A stretch of 64,000 nt of DNA from Alphaproteobacteria bacterium (GTDB lineage Bacteria > Myxococcota_A > UBA796 > GCA-2862545), in NCBI GenBank assembly GCA_020632955.1, contig JACKEO010000007.1:62001-126000 (forward strand), read 5' to 3'. Position numbers and translations under genes: made by a program. This document shows, one piece after another, positions 35,548-45,328 of the stretch. The notes beneath the pieces are model-generated. The model searched no databases, was not told the DNA's origin, and saw nothing but the letters and a program-made list of their open reading frames with translations. Each line of letters starts with the position of its first letter. Positions within the stretch are counted from its first letter, which is position 1.

Positions 35548-36198
35548 ATGCCACGTCGACCCCCCCGCGCCCTGTCTGCGCCCTTCGGCCTCGCCCTCTT
35601 GTCTGCGGGATGTGCTCCTCCGGGCACCCTCCTCGTCGCGGGGGGGCCCTGCGTCGAGGATGTCCTCGGGCCGGATGGCGGAGGTCACGCGCACGTCCGA
35701 TCCGTGGCCGCCGAGGTCACGTCGTGGCGCGAGGTCCGGATCGACTGGGAGCGGTCGCCTGTCGAGACGACGTCGCTTGCCGGGCTCGAGCTGTCCGCCT
35801 CGCCGGGGGACGTCGAGCGCGTGGTGCGCACCGGCGGTGCGGCGGGGGACGACGTCGCGTGTGCGGGAGGCGCCTTCCACCGGGTGTCCGTGTCGGGGAC
35901 GGTGGTGGTGCCGGACGGCTTCGTGGCGCTCGTGACGGGGGAGGTGCGCGCCCGCATCGGGGAGCCCGAGGAGGTCGATCTCTTCGTCGAGGGCGGCGCC
36001 ACGCTGTCCTCGGCGTGGGAGCGTGCTGCCCGCGAGCACCTGGACCTGGCGGACAGCGACCCGCTGGGCGTGGTGCGCTTCGTGGTGTCCGGTCGTCCCA
36101 CCGAGCTGGTCTGGGGCCTGGACGTGACGAGATGGGAGCACCATGCGGCCGGGTCGGCGCTCCGGTCGGTGGTCCTCTGGCGGGGCGCCTCGGACTGA
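35548..36198 (+). CDS. Hypothetical lipoprotein
   Basis: 216 residues. The start at 35548 is chosen because it gives a lipoprotein signal (PFGLALLSAGC); the frame continues upstream to 35491 without one. The mature part is beta-rich with two Cys in the first half (GPCVEDVLGP, DDVACAGGAF). Strands such as FHRVSVSGTVVVPDGFVALVTGEVRARIG and DPLGVVRFVVSG suggest an extracytoplasmic beta-sandwich. No family is recognised. Convergent with the GT39-like gene. Confidence 0.65.
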   Translation: MPRRPPRALSAPFGLALLSAGCAPPGTLLVAGGPCVEDVLGPDGGGHAHVRSVAAEVTSWREVRIDWERSPVETTSLAGLELSASPGDVERVVRTGGAAGDDVACAGGAFHRVSVSGTVVVPDGFVALVTGEVRARIGEPEEVDLFVEGGATLSSAWERAAREHLDLADSDPLGVVRFVVSGRPTELVWGLDVTRWEHHAAGSALRSVVLWRGASD

Positions 36199-36208
36199 GC
36201 TCCAGGGC

Positions 36209-38098
36209 TCACCGCAGCCGGTACACCTCCCGTCCCTCCACCGTGCCCACCGGCTCCGCCTGCTCCGCGAGCAGCTGCCGGAACATCGCCACCTCCTCCG
36301 CGAAGCGCGCGTCCGGCAGCAGCGTGGGGTGGGTGAGCGCGGTGGGGACCTTGCGCTGGAGGTACACGCGGGCGTTGCGGGGGTTGAGCACCAGGTGGGT
36401 GATGCCCGCCTCGCGCAGGGTGCGGGCCATCGCCTCGGCCGAGCCGGCGGTGCGCAGCAGCTCGAAGCTGGAGGGGGCGTCGTGCAGGGTGTCGGCCCAG
36501 GCGGGGTGCTCCCAGAAGAGCAGCTTGTTCTCGAAGAGGAAGGCCACCTTCGCATCGGCGGGGAGCAGGGCCTCGAGCGCGGGAGCCCACCGGGCGCCGT
36601 CGTTGCGGGCCAGGCGCGCCGCTTTCCCCTCGGGCGTGAAGACCGCGGGCTCCAGGGGCGGGGCCTGGGCCTGCGCGAGGTAGGCGGCCAGTGCGCCCAG
36701 GCGGGCGAGCGGGGCGGCCACGCGCCAGCGCAGCAGGGGCGCCAGCGGGGCGGCGGCGGCCAGGGCGAGGATCGGCACGAGGGGCAGCAGGTAGCGGCCC
36801 TCGTTCGGCACCGGGAGGAAGGCGAAGGTCCAGAAGCCCAGCCACGCGGCGGGCACCACCACCCACCACCGCCCGCGCAGCACCGTGAGCGCCAGGGGCG
36901 ACAGCAGGAAGAGCACCACGAGCGCGGGGGACCAGCCCTTCGGCGTGTAGACCGCGCGCGGGTCCATCACGAGGTCCCACGGCAGCGCCAGCGCGGCCTC
37001 CGCCGAGCCCTTCGCCTCCTCGCCGAGGCGGCCGTGGTAGCTCATCTTCCCGTGCAGCTGGTGGGCCAGGATCGGCGACCACCACCGCCCCCCGAAGAGG
37101 CCGTGGGCGTTGGGCCACACCGGGTTGCCCGTGAGCGCGGCCGACCGCACCAGCCACGGTGCCAGCACCGCCAGCGCGCTGCCGGCGAGCAGGCCGAGGT
37201 CACGCAGCTGCCCCCGGGGATCGGGCTCGGCGCGGGCGGCCACCCAGGCCGCACCGAGGCCCACCGGCGCGACGTAGATCCAGGTGGTGTACTTGCAGCC
37301 CATCACCCAGCCCAGGGTGGCGCCCACCAGCACCAGGCCCGGACCCCGACGCGTGGACTCCAGGCCCAGCACCCCCCACAGCGCGAGCACCAGGTAGGCC
37401 CCCATGCCCCCCTCCGTGTAGGTGGTGGCGAGATCGTGCTGCACGTCGGGGCTCGCCAGCGCGAGGAGGGCGGCCACGCCGCCGAGCGCGGGCGCACCGA
37501 GGCGGCTGGCGCAGCCCATCAGCAGCACCAGCCCGGCCGTCACCACCGCCAGCGCCAGCAGCCGCGCGGCCACCAGCTGGTCCCCCAGCAGGGCGAGCAC
37601 GTAGGTGAGCTCCAGGTTGTGCGGCATCAGCCCGTTGAAGCCCCAGGGCTGGGCGGTGATCGCGGCCTCCCGCAGGTAGGTGCGGGGCAGGGTGAGGTGG
37701 TAGACGAGGCTGTCCCAGCGGAAGTCGGGGATGAAGGCCTTCGGCAGGTGCGCCGCCAGCACGGCGAGGGCGGCCCATCCGGCGAGGCCGGGGGCCAGCC
37801 GCGGGCGATCGTCGGGCGAGGACCCTCGCCACGCGCGCACGCCACCCTCCACCGCCAGCCCGGCGAGCAGCAGCCCCACCAGCGTGCGGTGCAGGACCCC
37901 GGCGAGGCCGAGCGCGAGCACCACCAGGCCGAGCGCCGCGAGGCCCACGAGGAAGCCCGCCGCGGTGCGTTCGGCCCGCGACGTGGCCGCCGACACGGTG
38001 GCCCGGTCCACCAGCGGACCCCCCACCGCCAGCGCCGCCAGGGCCACGAGGCCCACGGTGAGCAGGGGCTCCAGCACGACCCACGCAGTGGCGAGCAT
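36209..38098 (-). CDS. GT39/ArnT-like multi-pass membrane glycosyltransferase
   Basis: 629 residues with about 11-13 hydrophobic helices. PDFRWDSLVYHLTLPRTYL in the first periplasmic loop, with its acidic residues, and EGGMGAYLVLALWGVL, WVMGCKYTTWIYVAP, GNPVWPNAHGLFGG and NEGRYLLPLVPIL, match the mannosyltransferase/ArnT GT-C layout. Such enzymes move sugars from polyprenyl-phosphate donors to periplasmic acceptors. The C-terminal soluble part (about 510-629) is a small alpha/beta domain (VAFLFENKLLFWEHPAWA, GITHLVLNPRN). Acceptor and sugar are unknown. The start at 38098 opens the first helix directly; Shine-Dalgarno is weak. Confidence 0.8.
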   Translation of the reverse strand: MLATAWVVLEPLLTVGLVALAALAVGGPLVDRATVSAATSRAERTAAGFLVGLAALGLVVLALGLAGVLHRTLVGLLLAGLAVEGGVRAWRGSSPDDRPRLAPGLAGWAALAVLAAHLPKAFIPDFRWDSLVYHLTLPRTYLREAAITAQPWGFNGLMPHNLELTYVLALLGDQLVAARLLALAVVTAGLVLLMGCASRLGAPALGGVAALLALASPDVQHDLATTYTEGGMGAYLVLALWGVLGLESTRRGPGLVLVGATLGWVMGCKYTTWIYVAPVGLGAAWVAARAEPDPRGQLRDLGLLAGSALAVLAPWLVRSAALTGNPVWPNAHGLFGGRWWSPILAHQLHGKMSYHGRLGEEAKGSAEAALALPWDLVMDPRAVYTPKGWSPALVVLFLLSPLALTVLRGRWWVVVPAAWLGFWTFAFLPVPNEGRYLLPLVPILALAAAAPLAPLLRWRVAAPLARLGALAAYLAQAQAPPLEPAVFTPEGKAARLARNDGARWAPALEALLPADAKVAFLFENKLLFWEHPAWADTLHDAPSSFELLRTAGSAEAMARTLREAGITHLVLNPRNARVYLQRKVPTALTHPTLLPDARFAEEVAMFRQLLAEQAEPVGTVEGREVYRLR

Positions 38099-38204
38099 CC
38101 GATGCCCCGGGAGGAGGGTCGGGGGGGAGGTAGCGGGGTGGGCGGCGCGTGTCGCGGTTGTCGCGCCGGCCCTCCCGCGCCATGACGGCTCCTCGGAGGT
38201 GCGT

Positions 38205-38771
38205 GTGCTCAAGCTCGCCGTGATCGCCGGCACCAACCGCGAGGGCAGCCGCACGCTGCGCCTGGCCCGGCACGTGCTCTACCGCTTCGAGGCGGCGGGC
38301 TCGGTGGGCACGCTGGTCGACCTGCGGGAGCTGCCGCCCGACGCCCTGCTGTCCACCGCCTACGACCAGCGGCCGCCCGAGCTGGAGCCCATGGTCGACG
38401 CGATCATGGAGGCCGACGGCCTGGTGGTGGTCACGCCCGAGTACAACGGCGGCTTCCCCGGCGTGCTCAAGCTCTTCATCGACCTGCTCCCCCACCCCGA
38501 GTCGGTGCGCGACCGGCCGGTGTGCCTCATCGGCATCTCGAAGGGCCGGTGGGGTGCCATGCGTCCGGTGGAGCACCTGGCCCAGCTGTGGCACTACCGG
38601 AACGGGTTCGTGTTCCCCGAGCGCCTCTTCGTGCACGACGCGCTCGAGGGCCTGGCCGACGACGGCGCGCCCACCGACGCGCGCCAGCTCCGTCACCTCG
38701 ACGCGCTCGTGCCGAACTACCTGGCCTTCCTGCGCCGGCTGCGCGGCTACCCCGATCCGGAGGAGGGATGA
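38205..38771 (+). CDS. NAD(P)H-dependent FMN reductase family protein
   Basis: 188 residues. The GTG at 38205 has GGAGG five bases upstream; a GTG at 38199 overlaps that site and is unlikely. Flavodoxin-like fold with GTNREGSRT near the N-terminus for FMN phosphate, and [18 protein letters not shown], the family's signature. [17 protein letters not shown] marks the dimer region. It is probably a cytosolic reductase of flavin, quinone or azo compounds. The stop overlaps the start of the pterin dehydratase gene (ATGA), so the two are co-expressed. Confidence 0.9.
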   Translation: MLKLAVIAGTNREGSRTLRLARHVLYRFEAAGSVGTLVDLRELPPDALLSTAYDQRPPELEPMVDAIMEADGLVVVTPEYNGGFPGVLKLFIDLLPHPESVRDRPVCLIGISKGRWGAMRPVEHLAQLWHYRNGFVFPERLFVHDALEGLADDGAPTDARQLRHLDALVPNYLAFLRRLRGYPDPEEG

Positions 38772-39085
38772 GCGCCGCGCGCCTGGGCGACGACGAGCGC
38801 GTGGCGGCCCTGCGCGAGCTGGGCGGCTGGACCCTGGTGTCGGATCCCGAGGCCATCACCCGCACCTTCCGCTTCGACGGCTTCGCGTCGGCCTTCGCCT
38901 TCATGACGCGGGTGGCGCTGCACGCCGAGGCGATGGACCACCACCCCGACTGGTCCAACGCCTACGCCACCGTGGTCGTCACCCTCACCACCCACGACGC
39001 CGGCGGCCTCACCCGCAAGGACGTGGAGCTGGCCGCGGTGGTCGACCGTGCCGCCTTCGCCCTCGGGGCCACCACGGGCGCCTGA
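38768..39085 (+). CDS. 4a-hydroxytetrahydrobiopterin dehydratase (pterin-4a-carbinolamine dehydratase)
   Basis: 105 residues, typical family length. The catalytic block is [19 protein letters not shown] with the His pair, followed by [18 protein letters not shown], diagnostic for this family. It recycles the pterin cofactor used by aromatic amino acid hydroxylases. No hydroxylase gene is in this window, so the physiological partner is unclear. Translationally coupled to the FMN reductase gene. Confidence 0.94.
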   Translation: MSAARLGDDERVAALRELGGWTLVSDPEAITRTFRFDGFASAFAFMTRVALHAEAMDHHPDWSNAYATVVVTLTTHDAGGLTRKDVELAAVVDRAAFALGATTGA

Positions 39086-39135
39086 TCGCGCGCGCGTGGT
39101 GTAGGGTGGCTCCAGCCTCCAGGGGGTGCAGCGCG

Positions 39136-39750
39136 ATGCGATCCGGGATCTGCGGCGTGGCCCTGGCGGTCGCCGCATGCACCGCCGAGCCCGAGGTGGT
39201 CCTCGTGGTCTCCCCCGACGACAAGGCCGGCCCGGTGCCCGCCGACGTGCAGCCCGTGATGGTGGCCGAGGACTGGTGGGACGGCTTCGAGCGCACGGGC
39301 TGGCAGATCCTGAAGCAGCCGGGCGACGTGCCCGTGAGCGCGTCCATCTCCGGCTACGACAACGGCCTGCTCTTCCGTCCCACGGTGTCGCTCGTGGAGG
39401 GCGGCACCTTCGAGCTGGCGGGCACGATCTTCCGCGTGGACCCCCAGGCCACCGGCCTGCGGCCCTCGGACGGCTGGCCGTCGGAGCTGGTGAAGGCCGA
39501 GACCGACCTGCTGCACCTCACCCTGTTCTTCGAGTCCACCCCCACGCCGGCCTGGCACGAGGTGGAGGTGATGGTGTCGGCCGACTGCCAGCTCGAGCTC
39601 ATCGCGCTGGGCGGTCGGGTGGACCTGGAGGCCACGGCCTGCGGCCTCGACCTCTTCCCCGACACCATCACGGTGGCGCACCGCCCCGTGGACTGGAACG
39701 GCGACTCGGTGCTGCTCACGAGCCCGGGCGTGGTGATCCTGGCGCAGTAG
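39136..39750 (+). CDS. Hypothetical lipoprotein
   Basis: 204 residues with lipobox LAVAAC at Cys15, followed by a short TAEPEV spacer. The mature part (about 25-204) is beta-rich with many aromatic residues (EDWWDGFERTGWQILKQPG, GGTFELAGTIFRVD, HEVEVMVSADCQLELIALGGRVDLEATACGLDLF). Two Cys near the C-terminus may pair. No family is recognised. Stands alone, 50 bp after the dehydratase gene, and convergent with the AI-2E-type exporter. Confidence 0.75.
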   Translation: MRSGICGVALAVAACTAEPEVVLVVSPDDKAGPVPADVQPVMVAEDWWDGFERTGWQILKQPGDVPVSASISGYDNGLLFRPTVSLVEGGTFELAGTIFRVDPQATGLRPSDGWPSELVKAETDLLHLTLFFESTPTPAWHEVEVMVSADCQLELIALGGRVDLEATACGLDLFPDTITVAHRPVDWNGDSVLLTSPGVVILAQ

Positions 39751-39767
39751 CGGGGTGACCGCGGCCG

Positions 39768-40874
39768 TCAGCCCGGGGTGACGGCGTCGGCGCCGGGCGT
39801 GGTGGCCGCCTCGGCCTCCAGCTCCGACCACCCCACGAAGCGCCCCGCGAGCAGCTCGGCCACGGGTCGCGTGGTCTCGAAGCGCGCCAGCACGATCTTC
39901 ACCACGCTGGTGAGGGGCACGGCCAGCACCATGCCCACGGCCCCCCACAGCAGCCCCCAGAAGATCAGGGTGAGCAGCACGGTGATGGGGTGCATGTCGA
40001 GGCTGTCGCCCATCACCTTCGGCTCGATCACGTTGCCGATGGTGAACTGCACGATGCCCGGCAGCACCACGCTCGCGGCGATGGCGGCCCCGCTGTCGAA
40101 CTGGAAGAGCGCGATGGGCAGGGGCAGCAGGGTGGCGATGATGGAGCCCAGCGACGGGATGAAGTTGAGCAGGAAGGCCAGCACCCCGAAGACCATCGCG
40201 AGGTCGAGGCCCATGATGGCGAGGATGAGCCAGGTGAGCAGGCCGGTGACCCCGCTCAGCACGAACTTCCAGCCCAGGTAGCGGCGCACCTGCTGGTCGA
40301 TCTCGTTGCGCGTGCCGCCCGCGTCGGGCGTGCTCTCCGCCGACAGCAGGTACACGCTGAACAGCACCACCAGCAGGGTGTTCGACAGCAGGTCGGCGGC
40401 CACGGCCAGCAGGTTGGAGGCCTGGGTGCCCAGGCCCTGGAGGATGCCGCCCACGTCGAGCTCGGCGAACACGGCCTCGGGGTCCAGCGTCTCGGGACGC
40501 CACGCCTCGGGCACCCACGCGTCGGGCAGGTGCTCGAGCTGGGCGAGGCCCCAGGTGCCGAGGGCGGTGATGCGGTCGCGGTAGACGTCGGCGTTGTCGG
40601 CCAGGCCCTGCACCGAGGTCCAGAGCAGCACGAGGAGCACGCCGCTGCCCACGCCCACCACCACGAAGGCGATGAGGATGGCCAGCCAGCGCGGCGCCCG
40701 CAGGCGGTGATGCACCAGGTCGACGATGGGGCGCACCAGGTAGGCGACGAGGATCGACAGGACGAAGGGGATGAGCAGCGCCTGCATCCAGTAGAGGACG
40801 AAGGCCACGGCCACGGCCGCCAGGGTCACCAGCGACGCGGTCGTGAGGTAGGCCTGCTCGCGTCCCAGGTTCAT
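39768..40874 (-). CDS. AI-2E family transporter
   Basis: 368 residues. The ATG at 40872-40874 has GGGGAG just upstream; an ATG at 40913 is possible but overlaps the divergent zincin start. Eight hydrophobic segments in the family layout: LIPFVLSILVAYLVRPIVDLV, a long periplasmic-type loop, and VFGVLAFLLNFIPSLGSIIATLLPLPIALFQF, followed by PGIVQFTIGNVIEPKVMGDSLDMHP and FWGLLWGAVGMVLAVPLTSVVKI. Members export autoinducer-2 or exchange Na+/H+; which applies here cannot be told. Only 37 bp separate it from the zincin gene, so the promoters must overlap. Confidence 0.92.
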   Translation of the reverse strand: MNLGREQAYLTTASLVTLAAVAVAFVLYWMQALLIPFVLSILVAYLVRPIVDLVHHRLRAPRWLAILIAFVVVGVGSGVLLVLLWTSVQGLADNADVYRDRITALGTWGLAQLEHLPDAWVPEAWRPETLDPEAVFAELDVGGILQGLGTQASNLLAVAADLLSNTLLVVLFSVYLLSAESTPDAGGTRNEIDQQVRRYLGWKFVLSGVTGLLTWLILAIMGLDLAMVFGVLAFLLNFIPSLGSIIATLLPLPIALFQFDSGAAIAASVVLPGIVQFTIGNVIEPKVMGDSLDMHPITVLLTLIFWGLLWGAVGMVLAVPLTSVVKIVLARFETTRPVAELLAGRFVGWSELEAEAATTPGADAVTPG

Positions 40875-40911
40875 CGGCTCCCCGCGCCACGCACCGAGGT
40901 ACTCCGCCAGC

Positions 40912-41601
40912 ATGGACTTCGACACGTTCCAGCGGCGTGCGCGGCAGATCTGGGAGGCCATCCCCGCGCGCTACCGGGTCGGCGTGAGCACGCTGGTGGT
41001 CGACCCGGGCATCGGCACCCAGGAGACGTCGCTGGGCACCGAGCGCATCTACGGCTGCTGCGAGGACGATCCGGTGGTGATGTCGCTGCCCCACGACGAG
41101 GTGGTGAGCCGCATCACCCTCTTCCACGGCTCCTTCGTGGTCTTCGCGGAGGAGGACCCCGACTTCGACTGGGAGCACGAGCTCTGGGAGACGCTCCGCC
41201 ACGAGCTGGAGCACCACCTGGGCGCGCGCGCCGGCCACGATCCGCGCGCCGACGAGGACGCCGCCGAGCACGAGCACGAGCGCATGCTGGAGGGCCATGA
41301 CTTCACGCCGGGCTACCACCGGGCGGGCACGCCGCTGGGCGGCGGCGCCTACCTGCTCGCGCACGACCTGCTGGTGGAGGTCGACGTGCCCGCGCGACGG
41401 TGGCAGGAGCTGGCCACCCACGGCTGGCAGGCCACCTGGGAGGATCTCGCCATGTCGGTGCCGCCGCTGGAGCCCGAGGCCCTGGCCTCCGATCCGCTCT
41501 ACGTCGACGCCGACTGGGACGCGCCCGACGACCTGCGCCTGCCCTGGGAGGCGGTGGTGCTCGTGCTGCGACGCAAGCGCTCCTGGTGGCCCTGGGGATG
41601 A
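40912..41601 (+). CDS. Zinc metallopeptidase-like protein (zincin, PF06262-type)
   Basis: 229 residues. LWETLRHELEHHLGARAGHDP contains HExxH in the form HELEH (about 98-102), the zinc site of the minimal zincins. The N-terminal MDFDTFQRRARQIWEAIPARYR fits the same group. A C-terminal 90-residue extension is unrecognised. No signal peptide is seen, so it is cytoplasmic. The stop codon overlaps the start of the endonuclease-fold gene (ATGA). Confidence 0.82.
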   Translation: MDFDTFQRRARQIWEAIPARYRVGVSTLVVDPGIGTQETSLGTERIYGCCEDDPVVMSLPHDEVVSRITLFHGSFVVFAEEDPDFDWEHELWETLRHELEHHLGARAGHDPRADEDAAEHEHERMLEGHDFTPGYHRAGTPLGGGAYLLAHDLLVEVDVPARRWQELATHGWQATWEDLAMSVPPLEPEALASDPLYVDADWDAPDDLRLPWEAVVLVLRRKRSWWPWG

Positions 41602-42521
41602 CGGCTCCTTCCGACCGCCTCCTGCGGGTCGCGGTGGCGCTCGCCCTGCCCCTGGTGCTGGTGTTGCCCCTGTCGTGGCTGGGGGGTGCGGTGTGGCTGG
41701 CCGAGCTGGTGACGCCCTGGCGTCCCCACCTGGGTGGCCTGCTGGGCCTGCTGGGCCTGCTGGTGGTGCGCCGCGACCGCCGGCTCGCCGCGGGGCTGGT
41801 GCTGCTCGGGTCGGCGCACGTCGTGGTGGCGGTGGCGCGCCTGCTGCCCCGCACCGCGCGGCCGGGCGTGCACACGCTCGACGTGGCCCTGCTCAACGTG
41901 CACGCCCGCAACCCCGAGCACGCCGCGCTGCGCGCCTGGGTGGATGGCACCGGGGCCGACGTGGTGGTGCTCGTGGAGGTGACGCCCGGGCTCGTCCACG
42001 CCCTGGAGGGCGCCTACCCCCACGCCGTGGTCGTGCCCCACGACGACGACGAGTTCGGTGTGGGGGTGTGGTCGCGCTTCCCGCTGGGCCAGGTCGTCGA
42101 GGAGCGACCCCACGGGTACGTCAGCACGGTGCAGCTCACGGTGGACGCGGACGGCGCGCCGCTGCGGCTGGGCGTGCTCCACGCCCCGCCCCCCCTGTCG
42201 CCGGGCCTGGTGTCGGAGCGGGCCGACGTGCTCGCGGGCGTGGCGGGTGGCCTGCGCGCCCACGGTGGCCCGTCGGTGCTGCTGGGCGACCTCAACCTCA
42301 CGCCCTGGTCGCCTCACCTCCGGCACCTGCGGGTGGTGGCGCGGCTCGAGGACGGGGCGGTGGGCTTCGGTCCCGCGCCCACCTGGCCCGCCTTCGCCGG
42401 ACCGCTCGGCATCCCCATCGACCACGTGCTCGTCTCGCCCGAGGTCGCGGTCCTGGGCTACACGACCGCGACGGCGCCGGGCTCGGACCACCGGGCCGTC
42501 CTGGCGCGGCTGTCCTGGTGA
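41598..42521 (+). CDS. Endonuclease/exonuclease/phosphatase-family membrane protein
   Basis: 307 residues; the ATG overlaps the zincin stop (ATGA). Three N-terminal membrane helices (about 12-85) precede an EEP domain with LNVHARN, LVEVTPG, LGDLNLTPWS, PIDHVLVS and GSDHRAVLA, the usual metal- and phosphate-binding blocks. This layout is common in bacterial proteins acting on phosphoesters, such as lipids or nucleic acids, at the outer face of the membrane. Confidence 0.87.
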   Translation: MTAPSDRLLRVAVALALPLVLVLPLSWLGGAVWLAELVTPWRPHLGGLLGLLGLLVVRRDRRLAAGLVLLGSAHVVVAVARLLPRTARPGVHTLDVALLNVHARNPEHAALRAWVDGTGADVVVLVEVTPGLVHALEGAYPHAVVVPHDDDEFGVGVWSRFPLGQVVEERPHGYVSTVQLTVDADGAPLRLGVLHAPPPLSPGLVSERADVLAGVAGGLRAHGGPSVLLGDLNLTPWSPHLRHLRVVARLEDGAVGFGPAPTWPAFAGPLGIPIDHVLVSPEVAVLGYTTATAPGSDHRAVLARLSW

Positions 42522-42553
42522 GCGTCCGGATCGCCAGCCGCTGAGGTGGGGCC

Positions 42554-44221
42554 ATGCGCATCGTCCGCCCGATCGTCCGCACCGTCGACCAGGTCCCCCA
42601 GCGCATCCGCGACCTCCAGCGGCTGCAGACCGTGTCGCAGGTGCTGGTGCGCCACGGTCTCGGCATGCTCGTGTCGGGCCTGCACGTGCCCGGCTTCCCG
42701 CGCATCGTGGCCGACGACCAGGCCACCACCCCCGATCGTGCCGTGGCCGCGCTCCGGGAGCTCGGCCCCACCTTCGTGAAGCTCGGACAGGTGCTCTCCA
42801 CCCGGCCCGACGTCCTGCCCGACGACTACTGCGAGGCCTTCGCCACGCTGCAGGACGACGCCGGCCCCCTGCCTCTGGAGCGCGTGCAGCAGGTGCTCGA
42901 CGAGGAGCTCGGCAGCGACTGGCGTCGGGAGGTGCGGTCCTTCGAGGAGCGCCCGCTCGCCACGGCGTCCATCGCCCAGGTGCACGCCGCGGTGCTCGAC
43001 GACGGCCGCGAGGTGGTCTTCAAGGTGCAGCGCCCCGGCCTCGACCGGGTGATCCGCGCCGACCTCAACATCCTGCAGTTCCTCGCCCAGCGGGCGGTGG
43101 TGGAGTTCCCCGAGCTGGAGGCCGTGGACCCCGAGGGGGCGCTGCGCGAGTTCGAGGCGTCCATCCTCGCCGAGCTGGACTTCACGCAGGAGGCCCGCAA
43201 CCAGCAGCGCCTCGCGGGCTTCTTCGAGGGCGACCCGCGCCTGCGCGTGCCGGCGATCGTGGACGCCCACTCCACCCGGCGGGTGCTCTGCATGGAGCGC
43301 CTGCGCGGCGTGAAGATCACCGAGGCCCGCGAGGCCGGGCACGACATGCAGGTGGTGGGCGAGCGGGCGCTGGGCGTCGTCTACGACATGCTCTTCGACC
43401 ACGGCTTCTTCCACGCCGACGCCCACCCAGGGAACGTGCTGGTGCTGCCGGGCGACGTCATCGGCCTGCTCGACTTCGGGATGGTGGGCCGCCTCACCTC
43501 CCAGATGCGCAACGACGTCATCCTCATCCTCTTCGCCCTGCAGCGGGGGGACTACCGGAGCATCGCGCGCCTCTTCTACGACATCGCCATCAAGACGCGC
43601 CGGGTGGACTACGCCCAGATCGAGCGCGACGCCGTGGAGGTGATGGAGCGCCACTGGGCGGGCCAGAAGATGGGCGACCTGGCCATCGGTCCCTTCGTGA
43701 TGGACCTGGCGCGGCGCGCGGCGCGTCAGGGGGCGCGCATCCCCGCCGACTACACGATGTTCTTCAAGGCGCTGATGACCGTGGAGGGCCTGGCGCGGCG
43801 GCTGCTCCCGGAGATCGACCCCATCGCGGCGGCCACCCCCCACGTGGAGCGCATGATCCGCGAGCGCCTCGACCTCGGGCGCCTGCAGGACGACGCGCTC
43901 TACCACCTGCTCACGGCCAGCTCCCTGCTGCGGCGCCTGCCGAACTCCCTGTCACAGCTGCTCGACGACCTCGACGGCCAGCGCCTGCGCCTCGAGGTGC
44001 GGGAGGTCATGGACCCGGAGGCCGAGCACGGGCGCGACCGGCGGCAGAACCGGCTCGTGGCCGCGGTGATCGCGGTGGGGGCGGCCCTGTCGGGCACCCT
44101 GGCCCTCTTCGCCGAGCTGGCCTGGCCCCTCGGCATCCCGCTGGTCACCGTGGTCTTCTACCTGGTGGCCGCCACCGCGGGCGCCGCCACGCTCGGCATG
44201 GTGGTGTGGAACCGGGGCTGA
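42554..44221 (+). CDS. UbiB/ABC1-family atypical kinase
   Basis: 555 residues. Family hallmarks: the KxGQ motif in TFVKLGQVLSTRPD (about 76), the Ala-rich nucleotide loop ATASIAQVHAA, the Lys in VVFKVQRPG, HADAHPGN (catalytic loop) and LLDFGMVG (the DFG region). Two C-terminal membrane helices (about 498-550) anchor it. UbiB-like proteins support quinone biosynthesis and lipid handling and have ATPase rather than protein-kinase activity. No ubi genes are adjacent. Confidence 0.93.
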   Translation: MRIVRPIVRTVDQVPQRIRDLQRLQTVSQVLVRHGLGMLVSGLHVPGFPRIVADDQATTPDRAVAALRELGPTFVKLGQVLSTRPDVLPDDYCEAFATLQDDAGPLPLERVQQVLDEELGSDWRREVRSFEERPLATASIAQVHAAVLDDGREVVFKVQRPGLDRVIRADLNILQFLAQRAVVEFPELEAVDPEGALREFEASILAELDFTQEARNQQRLAGFFEGDPRLRVPAIVDAHSTRRVLCMERLRGVKITEAREAGHDMQVVGERALGVVYDMLFDHGFFHADAHPGNVLVLPGDVIGLLDFGMVGRLTSQMRNDVILILFALQRGDYRSIARLFYDIAIKTRRVDYAQIERDAVEVMERHWAGQKMGDLAIGPFVMDLARRAARQGARIPADYTMFFKALMTVEGLARRLLPEIDPIAAATPHVERMIRERLDLGRLQDDALYHLLTASSLLRRLPNSLSQLLDDLDGQRLRLEVREVMDPEAEHGRDRRQNRLVAAVIAVGAALSGTLALFAELAWPLGIPLVTVVFYLVAATAGAATLGMVVWNRG

Positions 44222-44241
44222 GGCCCTGATCCGTCACCGCG

Positions 44242-45324
44242 CTAGCGGGGCAGCAGTCCGGCCTCGGCCCAGACGGCGCGGTGGTCCGACAGCGGATCGC
44301 AGACCTCGGCGGGGCACACGGTGGGCGCGCTCCAGCCCAGGCCGCGGCCGAACAGCAGGTCGATGATCAGGCCCGACCGGGTGGGGCGGGCGTCCACGGG
44401 CAGCGCGAGGTGGGCGTCGTCGAGACCCGCACGGAGGAGCGGCCCGATCGTGCGGTCCTCCACCTCGTCGGGGGCGGTGCGTCCCGACGCCAGGTCGAAG
44501 GAGTAGGCGCCGGCGTTCGTGTCGCCGCCGGCCAGCACGGGCCCGGGCACCTCCTGCAGCGCCGCGGCCAGCTCCTCGCCCTGCTGCCACTGCACCTCGG
44601 GCGGGATCACCCGCGACTCGAAGTGCAGGGAGGACAGGCGCACCAGCGTGTCGCCCCAGGCCATGTCGGCCAGCAGGAAGGAGCGCCCGCCGAGGCGTGG
44701 CTCGCCCGGTCCCCCGCGTTCGTCGGGCGGCACGTACCAGGACAGGTTCGTGGTGTGGAAGCGTGCCTCCACGTTGCCCAGCGGGAAGCGCGAGAAGATG
44801 GCGTTGCCGTGCTCGCAGGGCGCGTCGATGCGACCCCCGCCGCCCGACGGCCGCGGCAGCTCCAGGAACTCCACCCCGAAGACGTAGTCGAGCCCCAGGG
44901 CCTGGGCGATCTCGCGGGGGACGTTGCGATCGCCCGAGCGCGTGCAGCCGCGATCGACCTCGGCGGCCAGCAGCACGTCGGGCACGGGCAGCGTGCCGTC
45001 GGCCCACGCCGCGAGCTGGGCGTCGAGACGCTGGCCGCGCTCCAGGTTCCACACCATCACGGTGAGCGGCCCGTCGGGCACCGCGTCGGCCGGCGCGAAG
45101 CGGGCGCCCTCCGTGCGGCAGTGCAGGTGGACGGGGTCGGGCGCCGCGTCGGGCGCCGCCGCCTCGTCGCAGAGGCGGTCGCCGAGGTGGTCGGGCACGG
45201 TGCCGTCGTCCTCGAGGGGCACGAAGGCGCGCGGCAGGCCCGTGTCGAGGTCGAGGTCGGTGTCGGGTCCCGTGGGGGCCGCGGCGCCGCAGGCGGTGGC
45301 GAGCAGGAGGGACAGGGCGCGCAC
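44242..45324 (-). CDS. Endonuclease/exonuclease/phosphatase-family lipoprotein
   Basis: 360 residues with lipobox LSLLLATAC (Cys12) and an acidic tether containing DTDLDLDTG. The EEP domain shows VMVWNLERGQRLD, LAAEVDRGCTR, GGDTNAGAYSFD, SGLIIDLLF and LSDHRAVWAE. Likely a surface-anchored metal-dependent phosphoesterase, perhaps a nuclease. The upstream steroid-reductase-like gene ends 4 bp before its start on the same strand, so the two may be co-transcribed. Confidence 0.88.
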   Translation of the reverse strand: MRALSLLLATACGAAAPTGPDTDLDLDTGLPRAFVPLEDDGTVPDHLGDRLCDEAAAPDAAPDPVHLHCRTEGARFAPADAVPDGPLTVMVWNLERGQRLDAQLAAWADGTLPVPDVLLAAEVDRGCTRSGDRNVPREIAQALGLDYVFGVEFLELPRPSGGGGRIDAPCEHGNAIFSRFPLGNVEARFHTTNLSWYVPPDERGGPGEPRLGGRSFLLADMAWGDTLVRLSSLHFESRVIPPEVQWQQGEELAAALQEVPGPVLAGGDTNAGAYSFDLASGRTAPDEVEDRTIGPLLRAGLDDAHLALPVDARPTRSGLIIDLLFGRGLGWSAPTVCPAEVCDPLSDHRAVWAEAGLLPR

Positions 45325-45328
45325 GGGT